The notes under the pieces were generated by a model that did no database searches, was not told the DNA's origin, and worked only from the letters and a program-made list of their open reading frames with translations. From Larix kaempferi (lineage: Eukaryota; Streptophyta; Pinopsida; Pinales; Pinaceae): 64,000 nt of DNA. A program made the position numbers and the translations under genes. Below, piece after piece: positions 1 through 10,094 of the stretch; positions within the stretch are counted from its first letter, which is position 1, and each line of letters opens with the position of its first letter. The stretch spans positions 9,735,001 to 9,799,000 of the forward strand of contig BSBM01000461.1 of assembly GCA_027924585.1 (NCBI GenBank). Reading direction: 5' to 3'.

Positions 1-15
1 TTCTACATCTTTTCA

Positions 16-2130
16 TGTCATGTCCCCAAATTTTTCATTGGGTCACAATGGCCTAAGCCCCTTGGCCATACTCATGATAATTTGTCAAATTGATGCTAAG
101 TGTCAAATAATTTCCAAGAATGATGTCCAAGTTAGTAATAATGTAAAATTAGATCCAAATGGACAAGGTGGGTCACATTAAGAGAAATTCTCAATTCAAA
201 GTTTGTAATATACTCATCCAAATGAACTATCATGGAGGAAAATTACTAGTTCCCTAGGTTGGGGGTGGAAGCATTAAAAGTTGGAATAAGGGAGTTACAA
301 CACCCAAAATGACCTTATACTTACAAATTCACATTAAATGGGTCAAACAAATAATAATAAAAGTAAAATAAGGTGGCATTGGATCATGAGGGCACATAAG
401 AGGTTGTGGGACCCACATGTGGCAAGCTTGCCCACTACACTTGGCATTATTCTCTCACCAATTCGAGTTCAAGATGAAGGGTAAAATACTTGGGGGATTT
501 GAAGAGGTCTTATTCATGGCATGAATCATGCATGGTCGAATTGGAGTGGAAGAGCAACACCCATGGAAGAGGAAGAGGCATCTTATAAGAATGGTGACAC
601 TTGGAGCTAGATTCCCTAACTCCTATGACAACAATGATGAAGATTCTATGAAAATTATGACAAATTCCAAACCTGGTCGCTTCCATATGACATATATTAC
701 ATGTCAGGCCTATAAATAGCCTCCAAGACGGCACACAAGGGATTTATGGCAGCCAAGACGATTTCCCATTCGAATTGAGGGATGATGGAGACTAGGAATT
801 GGTGGACAGGTGGCACACATTGGAATCTCTTCCCAACTTCAGTTTGCATGAGGATTTTGGAAGCAATTCGAACCATGGAGGACTTGAGAATTTTATAAAA
901 TACAATAGAAAATAAGGAAATGGGCTTTTGATCATTTCTCGTTTTGCAAATTGGAGAGCATAGATTGACCATGCTAGTGGAGTATTTACTCTACTTTCCT
1001 TAGCACCAATTTCAAGGCTGCAAGATTCCCATCCTAATTGGAAATTGGAGAGGCCATTCATACCTTTCATTTGGAGTTACAATGGATTAATTTGTTTCAA
1101 TTTGAAGCTACAGGTCTTCTGATGGTCTTCTCTTCTTCAACTTGCTCCCACATCTCTTCCAATTTTCTCTCTATATTCTTGCTCTTGGAGGAAGGGCACA
1201 CATGGAGAGATATTGATCTCTTTAGGAGAGTCCAAGGGGCCCCATTTATTTGTAAGATGATTTAAACACTCTGTATTTTATGCTCAGATATACCTCATAT
1301 CTAAAATTGAAGTGAAACCATGTAAGAATCCCAAACTATGTATGAATGGTGCCATATTTCCATATATCTTGTGGAGAGAGGTTGAAGTTTTTTGGTATCT
1401 ACTCGTATCAGTAAATATATGTGCTTTTATTTCTATTTAGAGAGCCATTAATATACTGAATAATTTTCACACACCTTATGAAATTCCTTGTAACATTTCT
1501 CTCAAATTTCATAGCAAGTTATAGCGGTTTTCTCTCATTTCCCACTATGTTAAGGCATGTTTACAAATCTCTGATTTATGGGAGTTTCAACCACCTTTAG
1601 GAACTGATTAATGAGGCATTTGGGTGCCCATTGAAGCAATATAACTAATCCATGTCTCTCTTCTAAAATTTTGGAGGTTCGTACTACATCTGGGAAGCCT
1701 TTAGTGACCTCTACGCTTGGGGATTTGAACCTCAAATTTACTCGCAAATTTCCCTATTTTCTCCTGAACTTAAATGAATGTTGCAAAAGTCTTTTTATAG
1801 TGTATAAAAAACTATTAGGATCATTTTTATGTCCTAATACCTTTAAAGCATTCTTATACCCAATTTGAAATCCTTAGGATTCTTTTGGAGCCATCTACCC
1901 TTGGAAGTTTCAACATCGATTTTCCTAGTAATTTTTCCTTTCATTCTTTGATTGTAAATGCAAGTTGATGAAGTATTTAGAAAATTTCCAAGTGTATAAT
2001 ATCTGAATTAGTGTGTCAAAATACACCTCAATGCACTCTGTACATAGTTCGAAACCATTTTGGATCATTTGGGACAATTTGGAGTTTCACTAGTCCAAGA
2101 TTCGAAAATTGGCCAAATTGGGATATTACA
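16..2130 (+). repeat. 5' LTR of LTR1 element, copy A (2,115 bp)
   Basis: Starts TGTCATGTCCCC and ends GATATTACA one base before a tRNA-Met primer-binding site. The same 45-bp start recurs at 5063 directly after a purine tract, which fixes the left end. At over 2 kb it is long for an LTR. A TATA box lies about 695 bp in. Short frames inside it, for example 1038-1265, are not supported as genes. Confidence 0.88.
711..718 (+). promoter_or_regulatory. TATA box of LTR1, copy A
   Basis: TATAAATA followed by GC, in a locally GC-richer stretch in the first third of the LTR, where the U3/R border is expected. The equivalent site in copy B (about 47,496-47,508) reads CCTAAACATAGCC, so this box is intact only in copy A. 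Confidence 0.55.
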
Positions 2131-2131
2131 G

Positions 2132-2143
2132 TGGTATCAGAGC
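2132..2143 (+). other. Primer-binding site, initiator tRNA-Met
   Basis: TGGTATCAGAGC is complementary to the 3' end of plant initiator tRNA-Met. It lies one base after the LTR end and marks the start of minus-strand DNA synthesis. Confidence 0.9.
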
Positions 2144-2196
2144 ATGATCCTTGCACCTATTTATTAATATCATACATTGAAGAATAATTTGAATCC

Positions 2197-2757
2197 ATGT
2201 CTTATTCAGATTTAGATTATGAGCAATATGAGGAGGATTATTCTTTCTATGCCTCAAAGGAAAATGATTTCTATGAGCAGTATGATGATGACTACGATGA
2301 GAAATATGAGGAAGATAATGTCCAGGAGATACCTTCTACAAGTATATCCCATTAGATCACATTTGGAAGAATAAATGATAGTTATTCCTATAGCCATTTG
2401 TATGGAGAAGGTATATGTTCCACAATCAAAGATCAGTTTTTGGGGGAGCATGAAAGAATTAAAAATCGGCCTATTTGTGAGAAGAGCAGTGAAATATCCG
2501 AAGCTTCATGGAATGCATGTGTTTCCTATTTGAAGATAATTTTTGGGCCTTCTTCAAAAAGCGGCTCCAAAGATCTTGATCCTAAGGAAACCAAGGGGAA
2601 ATATGCATCAACTTGCTTTAAGGAGAGAAATGAGGAGACCCATGAGCCACCTAGTTCTGAAATAGTCGAGGTAGAAGAAGGATTGCATGAAGAGGATAGA
2701 AATTCACTCCCAAGTGACTCTAAAAAATATGAAGAAAAATCACGTGAGCGTGAATAA
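2197..2757 (+). pseudogene. Acidic tyrosine-rich ORF of LTR1 element, copy A (stop inside)
   Basis: The ATG lies about 55 bp after the primer-binding site, the usual place of gag. The N-terminus is extremely rich in Asp, Glu and Tyr (opening MSYSDLDYEQYEEDY), then becomes Ser/Lys/Glu rich. A TAG at 2353-2355 interrupts the frame after 52 codons, and the frame then reads on to 2757. The matching frame in copy B (49,000-49,578) is open for 192 codons, so the stop arose in copy A. I see no zinc knuckle and no gag domain. It may be a highly diverged gag or a protein unique to this element, and the family is unknown. Confidence 0.5.
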
Positions 2758-2801
2758 GGCTCTATTGAAATATTGAGTATCATTTCGAGACACATTCTAC
2801 A

Positions 2802-3500
2802 TTGGACATGAATCAAAGAGCATCTACTGATGTATGCTTGGATTATGAAGGAGTACCTACTGATGGGTGCTATCACCTCTATGTTGGTGATAGAGAGATC
2901 AATTTTGAAAGTGTTGCTACAAGACAAACTTCCATTAAGCATGAAAATGAATACCTTGTAGTAGTTGAAGAAGAACTTAGATCAACTTCCCCATCACCAC
3001 TTGAGCTTCATGAAGTTGGTCCAAACAAGAAGGAAGAAGATGGGGAAGTTCATTTGCAAGAGACTCATTTTCTTGAAGGGTCCTTGAATATGGATGAAAA
3101 GAAGATTCAAGAGGCCTTGAAAAATTTCCATGACACACATACATTGGTTTCTAAATTTTTTTGGTGTGTGGAGGAGAAATATTCCCTTGAAGACATGGAG
3201 AAAATCTAGAAGGCGATGCTGGACACCAAAGGTAATTTTTTAAATGTGCTTTCTAATAGAGATTATTTAATTGATCTTGTTGGTTTGTATCATGGAATAA
3301 CCTTGAACGATGCAGAAGAGAATGACAAGCTCTCAAATGAGTTGGATTCCACCCAAAATACACTCCAAAAATCTATGGTGCATATTGAACAACTTCAAGA
3401 GAAGTTGCAAATGTCCTTTACACCCTCCTACATATCAGACAATCATTCAATGGATGAAATAATTTATTTTAGAAAGGAGGAACCTCATGTAATGGTGTAA
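2802..3500 (+). pseudogene. Coiled-coil ORF of LTR1 element, copy A (in-frame TAG)
   Basis: The frame of about 232 codons starts MDMNQRASTDVCLDYEG and is interrupted only by TAG at 3207-3209. The same TAG is at 50,009-50,011 in copy B, so it predates the duplication or is tolerated. After the stop the frame resumes with a heptad-like stretch (residues about 175-205, SNELDSTQNTLQKSMVHIEQ onward), which predicts a coiled coil. The front half is rich in Glu. No enzymatic motif is visible and I do not recognise the family. The TAG reads as a likely former CAG (Gln) codon. Confidence 0.45.
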
Positions 3501-3622
3501 CATGAGGTACATGCTGATATGTAGGTTCTTGAAGACGTTATGTACTCAAACAAGAAGGAAGACAAGCACTTGTCTTTGTTTAGAGGGGTTATGACCTGCC
3601 TCGTGGAGAGAGTTGCAAGGCC

Positions 3623-4105
3623 TTGGAGGAGGAACATGATCTCAAAATAGTTGTACCAAAAAATTATGGAGAAGACAAATTAAATATTTCGATGGGTAAG
3701 AGTTGTAAAGAGTTAAGGTTGGTTCATAATTCTTCACCCCCTACTTCATTTTCAGCCACATCAATTGGAGATGAAAATTGGGTGAAAGGTGTTTTTCTAA
3801 GGGTGCCACACGAGGAGTATGAAACTCCTATCTCTTCTTTTGATGATGACATGACTATAGAACCTTATTGTTTACATTTGCATCGGAATCCTTTTTTACC
3901 TTATGATGATACATATCTTCATGGATGCACTTATGATGTTCACTTGAGTCACTTGAAGACTCATGATTTTCCTTGCTCCTTTCTTAGTTCAATTGATGTT
4001 GGAGGAACATCATCAACTACTTGGGTGAAGAGATATATAATTGGAGAATTTTTTTATTGGAAGAAACATCCTTTGTTATTTCTTGATGATACACATATCC
4101 ATTGA
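3623..4105 (+). pseudogene. Unknown 160-aa ORF of LTR1 element, copy A
   Basis: An open frame of 160 codons, kept at the same length in copy B (50,425-50,907) with few amino-acid changes. It contains repeated Tyr-Asp/His-rich patterns (LPYDDTYLHGCTYDVHLSHL) and FLDDTHIH at its end. Related wording continues downstream in other frames (a further LDDTHIH-like region and 4325-4549). This suggests that it is one piece of a longer, frameshifted protein spanning about 3.5-4.5 kb. No known domain is recognised. Confidence 0.4.
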
Positions 4106-4324
4106 TGCATAAAGGGTACTTATGTGAGCCCCTTGAAGTCTCATCGCTTTCTTTGCTCCCTAATTGGTTCAAATTTGAGTGGAGGTTCTTCATTCACTTC
4201 TCGGATGAAAGAGCAGATGGATGATTATTTTGATGTATCTTTCATCCTTTTGTAGCAGCATTATAGGGCATGTGATCCTCACCTATGTCATTGGATCATA
4301 TTTGAATGGTCACTTGATGCTTGT

Positions 4325-4549
4325 ATGCACTTGGAAAATGGTGGTCTACTTACTTGGAGGTACAAGCACTTTCATGGTTCTTTGATGAGGCACCTCCTTG
4401 ATGTACATTTTTATTATGTCGTTATGTACTTTGATGATATATCCTTTGTACTTATGATGTTTGGAAGAATGCATACAAGGAAATGGGATCCAGGAATTCA
4501 CTTTCTTGATGGTATGGTTTGGAGGGGACTCCTAATTGTTGGAGTTTAA
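4325..4549 (+). pseudogene. Short downstream ORF of LTR1 element, copy A
   Basis: 74 codons, conserved in position and length in copy B (51,127-51,351). It is probably another fragment of the decayed internal coding region rather than a separate gene. No motif is recognised. Confidence 0.25.
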
Positions 4550-5062
4550 TACAAGCAATGGGAACTTGGGATAATTTTTAGTGTCATTAGTTTCAATTTT
4601 TTTCAAGAAACAAGTAGTATGGGATATTGAGTCCCTACTTAATAAGGTGAATTTAATCAGAGTAGTGAAGCAACAAGCATGGTGTTTCCTCTCTAAAAAT
4701 TTCATGGAAGCTTGAAGACTCAAAGTTGGGCAACTCAGTGGCAACTTCAAAGAATTATATAGTGTCCTATCAAAAAGGGTTTCCAAAATATGAAATAGGT
4801 AAAGAGTAATTGTGAAAACTTTGTTTTGATGGATTTAATTAATATTTTGGTGTTTATAGGTGATGTTATAGGGGATATCAAATTGAAAAAGAAAACCCAC
4901 ATCTCCTTGCTTTTGGAAACACACAATAGTAGTGCATGAGTGCCACTACTCAAAGTTTTAGAAGAGAAGTTTTGGGAAGCAAAGTTTTGGGAATAAAGTA
5001 GGTTCTTCAACATCCATGTGTTGAAATTGCTTGAGGAAATGCAATATTTGGAGGGGAGGATT

Positions 5063-5107
5063 TGTCATGTCCCCAAATTTCTCATTGGGTCACAATGGCC
5101 TAAGCCC
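5063..5107 (+). repeat. 3' LTR fragment of LTR1 element (first 45 bp), copy A
   Basis: Matches 16-60 almost exactly and sits directly after the purine tract at about 5047-5060 (GGAGGGGAGGA), where a 3' LTR should start. It stops after CCTAAGCCC, where unrelated sequence begins. In an intact LTR the next bases are CTTGGCC. Confidence 0.85.
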
Positions 5108-5309
5108 TGTTGTAGGTACAACAGATCCAATGCTTCATTCTGATCATGGGAGACCCATTCTGTAAATATAAAGGTATTTAGGTAAGTTTTAAATTTTGGT
5201 TTGCTATGGCATCATACCCTTTGCTTGGTCTATTTAGTTATCATTATTTCTCCTTTGAAAATTTCTAAGTTTCTGGTTGTTTTCTTGATTTGCAAATAAA
5301 CCTTAGAAT

Positions 5310-5780
5310 CTTTGCCAAAAATCATTTTCTTACGGCAAATCCCGAAATCCCACAATCCCACAATTGCGGATTGCGGGAATCGTTTGTTTTTCATTTGGAA
5401 ATTCGTCAACCCGAAACCTACAACCCGAAATTACAGATTGCAGGAAGACCGTGTAAGTATTTTAGAAATTCTGTCTACGCAACCTGAAACCTTAAATTCT
5501 GGATTTCAAATTGTGGAAACTCGTTACGCCAATAAATCGTGTTGTGTGTTTCCAAAACCCGCAAATTGCGGGTTGTTGAAAAACTTATTTAATTTTTAAT
5601 ATTTGTTTTCGTTTCCGAAACCCGAAACCCGAATTTTGGGTTGTGGATTTTGGAAATACGTTTGTTCATTTTGCGAAATTTGTAAAACCCACAACCCAGA
5701 ATTTCAGATTGCGGATTTCGGGAATTTTGAATAAAGTTTGATTTTCAAACCTATGAACCCAATCCCACATCCCACAGGGG
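5310..5780 (+). repeat. Degenerate CCCGAAACCC / GATTGCGGG repeats in D leader, copy A
   Basis: Several diverged units alternate CCCGAAACCC or CCCGCAA-type words with ATTGCGG or GGGTTGTGG-type words, separated by a common GTTTGTTTTTCATTTGG-like stretch. The paired words are partly complementary, so transcripts could form local hairpins. Copy B has the same array at about 52,120-52,570. Confidence 0.6.
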
Positions 5781-6070
5781 TTAATATCAGTCGTTCGTTT
5801 CTTTTAAATCTACGGTCCAGATTTTATCCGACCAAAATACCATAAATGCACGATTTTTGCTATTTTCCATTATCATTTTTACTGTCGGAAATTTATGCTC
5901 CTACGTGGATTTTACTGTTGATTTCTTACCAGGGTCACCTTCATGAATTTTTAGTCATTTACAGGTTGGTTTGCTGTCATTTTTGCATTTTCTATTTACG
6001 GTTTTTCTGTCTATGGTTTAGTTTTGATTTTGTTTTAGTTATTTATCAGAATTTCCCAGGCTTTGCCAAA

Positions 6071-7132
6071 ATGTCTCGTAATACTCGGTCTAAAACACTT
6101 CACAAGGATTTATTGACCAAAGATCCCAATTTTGGCATCTTCACAGACACCAATGAAATAGTCACTGAAACCTATCAAATGGACTGGGCAAAATATATGC
6201 TATCTTTGACAATGATGACCTTTCTAACATCAAAGAAGACCGACTTGCGTATGAGAAAATTAGGGCTTCAAAAATCCATGGCATTGTTGCTCGCCCCACA
6301 GTCCTACCTTATACAGACCCTGTTAAATGGATTGTGGAAAATGCTAACCCTAAGGACCAGTCGTTTAACAATAATACTGGGTCACAATTGGCATCTTTCC
6401 ACCCTGAATTTTTTATCAGATCTTTTCCTCTCAAGCCGGCTGTACAAATCCTTAGCCATGATTTCATTCAATCCTCCAAGACTAGATACAATTTTCAAGA
6501 AATGATGAAATCATGGATGGTTAAATCTAGCAATTTTGTGCTGAAGGATGATAACCTTTATTCGATTGCTTAGTTCAAGGAACCTTACTCCTTATTGGCA
6601 GCCATGCTCTACAGGCTCTTTGGCCTCCCCAATTGCTCAATTTTTAAAGCTGAATGGGCTCCTATAGCTCACCATGTCTTGACAACAGGAGAATCTTTCC
6701 CTTGGGTATCTATCTTGTCTTCAAAACTTAAAACAACAATTCAAGATTATCAGAAGGCATCTTCCTTAAGAAAGCCACATTTTTACCTATCAGCCTTTAT
6801 TCTTGATGTCTTTTGCTCTAAATTTCAATATCCTAATTTGGGGTAGAATTGGACCATTGAAGCTCCATCGGTTCATATATATCATTCGGAACTGTGGGAA
6901 AGCAATTATGTGCCCCTGCTCTATGACATTTGTGACCATTTCATGGGCACTATTTATTTCAAAATATTCAAATAGGAAGCTCCCGCCTTTTCAGTTGATG
7001 CCAGAACTTTCATCAACACGATCAGTGATTGGTATGTTTATGAGTCCTTTTCCTACATAGAGTTTGGGGAAGTGACATTGTTCACCTTCTGCCAAGAATA
7101 GTGCCTTACAGGTTGGTCATTCAAGAGGTTTC
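6071..7132 (+). pseudogene. Element D ORF, N-terminal part, copy A
   Basis: Starts MSRNTRSKTLHKDLLTKDPN and runs for about 350 codons with lesions. There is a 1-base deletion near 6188 (copy B has GGGCC where A has GGGC), shared TAG codons at about 6571 and 6843, and a TAG at 6973-6975 where copy B has CAG. Near 7090 the frame shifts again and then enters element E. The protein is rich in aromatic residues and has no visible enzymatic motif. The N-terminal TRS(K/S) opening and retroelement setting suggest a structural (gag-like) or plant-mobile-domain-like protein, but I do not recognise the family with confidence. Confidence 0.5.
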
Positions 7133-7902
7133 GGTTAGGATATTCCTATACTCCATCCTTGTACCACTAGTGTTTTGATCATTTATATTTTAAGTCATGC
7201 ATGCACTTTTAGGGTTTGCATGCATTCTATGGTTTGCATGCATCCTGGACATCAATCCAACATCTAGCCCTTAGTTAGACAGCCCCCAGGAGCTTCTCAC
7301 TATTTAGTTTTAGCCCTCCAGTTGCTTAATGCGCCCTTCTACCTTGATTTTAGGGAGCAACTCGCCGTTCTTCACCTACTAGTCTAGTTGTCTTCAATTT
7401 ACACTCAGTTACACTAAGTTACACTCAGTTACAGACAGTTACACTCAGTTACACTCAGTTACACTCAATTACACTCATTTATACTCAGTTACACTCAGTT
7501 ACACCTACCAGAGTTAGTTTGACTGATGGTTGACAGTTACTTGAGCATTGATGACTCCACTGATGATGATGGAGACTTCCAGTTGTGCTCCGATGATCAT
7601 GAGGACACCTAGTTGTGCTCCGATGACACTCTATTGATCTTATGATCACTCTGAGAGGCTAATTCAAATTGCCACCTTAGGCATTCCAATCCTCTCTACC
7701 ATTGTACTATTTATTTGTCCATATTGTGATTAATTAACTAGTGTGTGTGAAGTATTATTGCTTCTATCTGAGTTCTACTGTACCATATTATTATGTTGCT
7801 CATTCTACTGTATTGTTCACTCTTCTTCTATTTTCCTGCTTAATCATAATTACTCTTGTGAGGTATACATCATCTCTTAGATCTGCTGTGATGATTTTCA
7901 CA
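7133..7902 (+). repeat. 5' LTR of element E, copy A
   Basis: 770 bp. The first base is mutated (GG instead of the TG seen in copy B), and it ends TTTTCACA against the primer-binding site. It carries an extra 18 bp near 7212-7229 (a local duplication around TTTGCATGCATTCTA) that is absent from both 3' LTRs but present in the 5' LTR of copy B. Confidence 0.9.
7401..7500 (+). repeat. Decamer tandem array in E 5' LTR (10 units)
   Basis: Ten uninterrupted 10-bp units of ACACTCAGTT with point variants. The other three E LTRs carry 7 (9632-9701), 8 (54,197-54,276) and 9 (56,399-56,488) units. Confidence 0.95.
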
Positions 7903-7914
7903 TGGTATCAGAGC
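7903..7914 (+). other. Primer-binding site of element E, copy A
   Basis: TGGTATCAGAGC (initiator tRNA-Met) directly after the LTR. Confidence 0.92.
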
Positions 7915-8066
7915 ATGTTGAGAGTATTGTTTATCTCCATTCTTGAGATTTTTTTGTAGGTTATTACCAAGATTTCGAGTGTAGCAGTTGCAATAGTTTC
8001 TACATTTTTGCAGCAGTAGCAGTTGCAGTTATTCTATATTGTTTTTGCAGGTCTTCTACAGCTTCA

Positions 8067-9194
8067 ATGAATTCAAAAGAAATCACTCCTCTTTCTCCTT
8101 TCTCTCCTCTCAGCTATGATGATTGGAAACAAAAAATGATAGCATACTTGAAGAGCCATGATCTCTTTGATTGTTGTTTTGAAACAGAGTTCGAATCTTC
8201 TGAAGAGAAGATTGATTGGTTAAATAAAGTTGATGAAGCCTTTCGATCAATGTTGGATGCTATGTCTGATTGGATATTATATGACCTCCCTGATTTTTCA
8301 TCACCAAAAGAGCTATGGGCTCACTTGGATGAAATATTTGGCAGAGAGAATGAAGGACTTGGTCCCAACCCATTCGAAAGCAAACAAAGTGATGCATTTG
8401 CTCCTCTTTATGGTCTCTCAGATCATGAACCAGTATCATCTCACATTGAAGTTGTTCACAAAGAACTTGTATATTCTACACTCATGCTCAAACTTTCTTC
8501 TCTTTCTGTGCCAGCTCACACTCTAGATATTGTAGAAGGTCCTAAATCCTCTCTTGCACCAGATTCTATTGGTTTGCATCATGATCACATGATTATTTCG
8601 TAGGTCAAATTAGCTATTGAAGGTAATTCATTCGCTCCTCTCCGGCTATCTCCTCTTTTATACTACTATATGATCATAAATTCATGCTTTCAGAAGTTTA
8701 TTGAAGATTATGGCCATTGCCATTCACTTGGGATAAATTCTCATGCAATTACTAGTTTTGATCTCACCTCTCATGGTTCAAAGGAGATCTCAAGAAACCA
8801 TGATTCAAGTCTTGTATCTAAATTGGGTTCTAAGCAATTACTGCTTGGGATAATTTCTCATGCATATGATAGTTTTGATCTCACCCCTCCTAGTTCAAAG
8901 GAGATCTCACGAAACTATTTTTTAAGTCTTAAATATGATTTTGATTTCAAGCAAACATGCAATAGTTCTTTTTGGCATAATCTCACCCATGGTGGTTCGA
9001 AGGAGACGACAAAAGACTATATGCACTTTCACAGATTTGATCCTACCTCAGCTGATTCAAATCACAGGTTCAAGGATCATTCTCATACTGTTGGATTTGT
9101 TCTCATCACATTCGATCTGAAGAGCAAGTACAAGCACATGCTTTTTGAGCATGATCCACTTCTTCCCAAGAAGAAGATACCTCCAGACATATGA
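8067..9194 (+). pseudogene. gag: Truncated Copia-type gag of element E with repeat tail, copy A
   Basis: One frame of 375 codons broken only by TAG at 8601-8603. Copy B has GAG there. Residues about 14-105 match the front half of Copia gag (UBN2 type): YDDWKQKMIAYLKSHDLFD near residue 14 and LPDFSSPKELWAHLDEIFG near residue 75. The back half of gag and the zinc knuckle are missing. From residue about 220 the protein is built from repeats of 23 residues (SHAITSFDLTSHGSKEISRN, then SHAYDSFDLTPPSSKEISRN) spaced 119 bp apart, with weaker copies after. The stop at 9194 lies about 180 bp before the purine tract. As a capsid-like protein it would act in particle assembly, but this copy is broken. 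Confidence 0.72.
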
Positions 9195-9381
9195 CCAATC
9201 ATCACACCTGTTTGAGTTTGGAGCATTTAATTTTTTGTGTGTGCCTTACAGTCTGTTTTTGAGGAGGGGGTATGTTTCCCATGAAATTTTCCCACTTCCT
9301 TGGTTTATTGACTGTTATTATTCATTGTATTGGGTGACCTTTGGTCTTAGTTACCAGGGCACAGGATGGATTAAGGGGGGG

Positions 9382-10094
9382 TGTTAGGATATTCCTATAC
9401 TCCATCCTAGTCCCACCAATATTTTGATCATTTACATTTTCAGTCATGCATGCACTTTTAGGGTTTGCATGCATCCCAGTCATCAATCCAACACCTAGCC
9501 CTCAGTTAGCCAGCCCCCAGGAGCTTCTCATTATTCATTTTTAGCCCTCCAGTTGCTTAATGCACCCTTCTTCCTTGATTTTAGGGAGCAACTTGCCCTT
9601 CTTCACCTACCAGTCCAGTTGTCTTCAGTTTACACTCAGTTACACTTAGCTACACTCAGTTACACTCAGGTATACTCAGTTACACTTAGTTACACTCAAT
9701 TACACCTACCAGAGTTAGTTTGACTGATGGTTGACAGTCACTTGAGCATTGATGACTCCACTGATGATGATGGAGACTTCTAGTTGTGCTCCAATGATCA
9801 TGAGGACACCTAGTTGTGCTCTGATGACACTCTATTGATCTTATGATCACTCTGAGAGGCTAATTCGAATTGCCACCTTAGGCATTTGAATCCTCTCTAC
9901 CATTGTACTATTTATTTGTCCATATTGTGATTAATTAACTAGTGTGTGTGAATTATTATTGCTTCTATCTGAGTTCTACTATACCATATTATTTTGTTGC
10001 TGATTATACTATATTGTTCACTCTTCTTCTATTTTCATGCTTAATCATATTTACTCTTGTGAGGTAGACATCATCTCTTATGAGGATTTCCACA
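9382..10094 (+). repeat. 3' LTR of element E, copy A
   Basis: 713 bp, TGTTAGGAT to TTTCCACA, preceded by AAGGGGGGG (9373-9381). It lacks the 18-bp insertion of the 5' LTR and carries 7 decamer units at 9632-9701. Confidence 0.92.

Larger units (their letters stand above)
16..5107 (+). mobile_element. Non-autonomous LTR retrotransposon, copy A (LTR1 element)
   Basis: The element has a 5' LTR (16-2130), a tRNA-Met primer-binding site (2132-2143), an internal region of about 2.9 kb, a purine tract (about 5047-5060) and the first 45 bp of a 3' LTR (5063-5107). The internal region holds several short frames that I do not recognise and no protease, reverse transcriptase, RNase H or integrase. It therefore fits the large non-autonomous (LARD-type) class that depends on enzymes supplied by a relative. 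The 3' LTR stops abruptly where element D begins. The bases before the LTR (11-15) are TTTCA, a candidate target duplication whose partner is not visible. Confidence 0.8.
7133..10094 (+). mobile_element. Element E, copy A: complete non-autonomous Copia-like element carrying only gag
   Basis: A 5' LTR (7133-7902) abuts a tRNA-Met site (7903-7914). A single gag-derived ORF (8067-9194), a purine tract (9373-9381) and a 3' LTR (9382-10094) follow. The 5-bp target duplication GTTTC flanks it (7128-7132 and 10095-10099). There is no protease, integrase or reverse transcriptase, so it fits the terminal-repeat-with-gag (TR-GAG) class and must have been mobilised by a partner. The insertion splits the D ORF. 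The LTRs differ by roughly 8% by eye, so it is an old insertion. Confidence 0.9.

Noticed and set aside
510-1265. Several 60-90 codon frames inside LTR1
   Set aside because: They overlap on both strands, lie in LTR DNA, and are not conserved as a set in copy B.
2132-2143. tRNA gene suggested by TGGTATCAGAGC (also 7903, 12,261, 39,443, 54,679, 59,058)
   Set aside because: Only the 3'-end complement is present, without a cloverleaf, and each site lies 0-2 bases from an LTR end. These are primer-binding sites.
5311-5599. 95-codon frame in the D leader
   Set aside because: Translates the repetitive CCCGAAACCC leader and is shortened in copy B.
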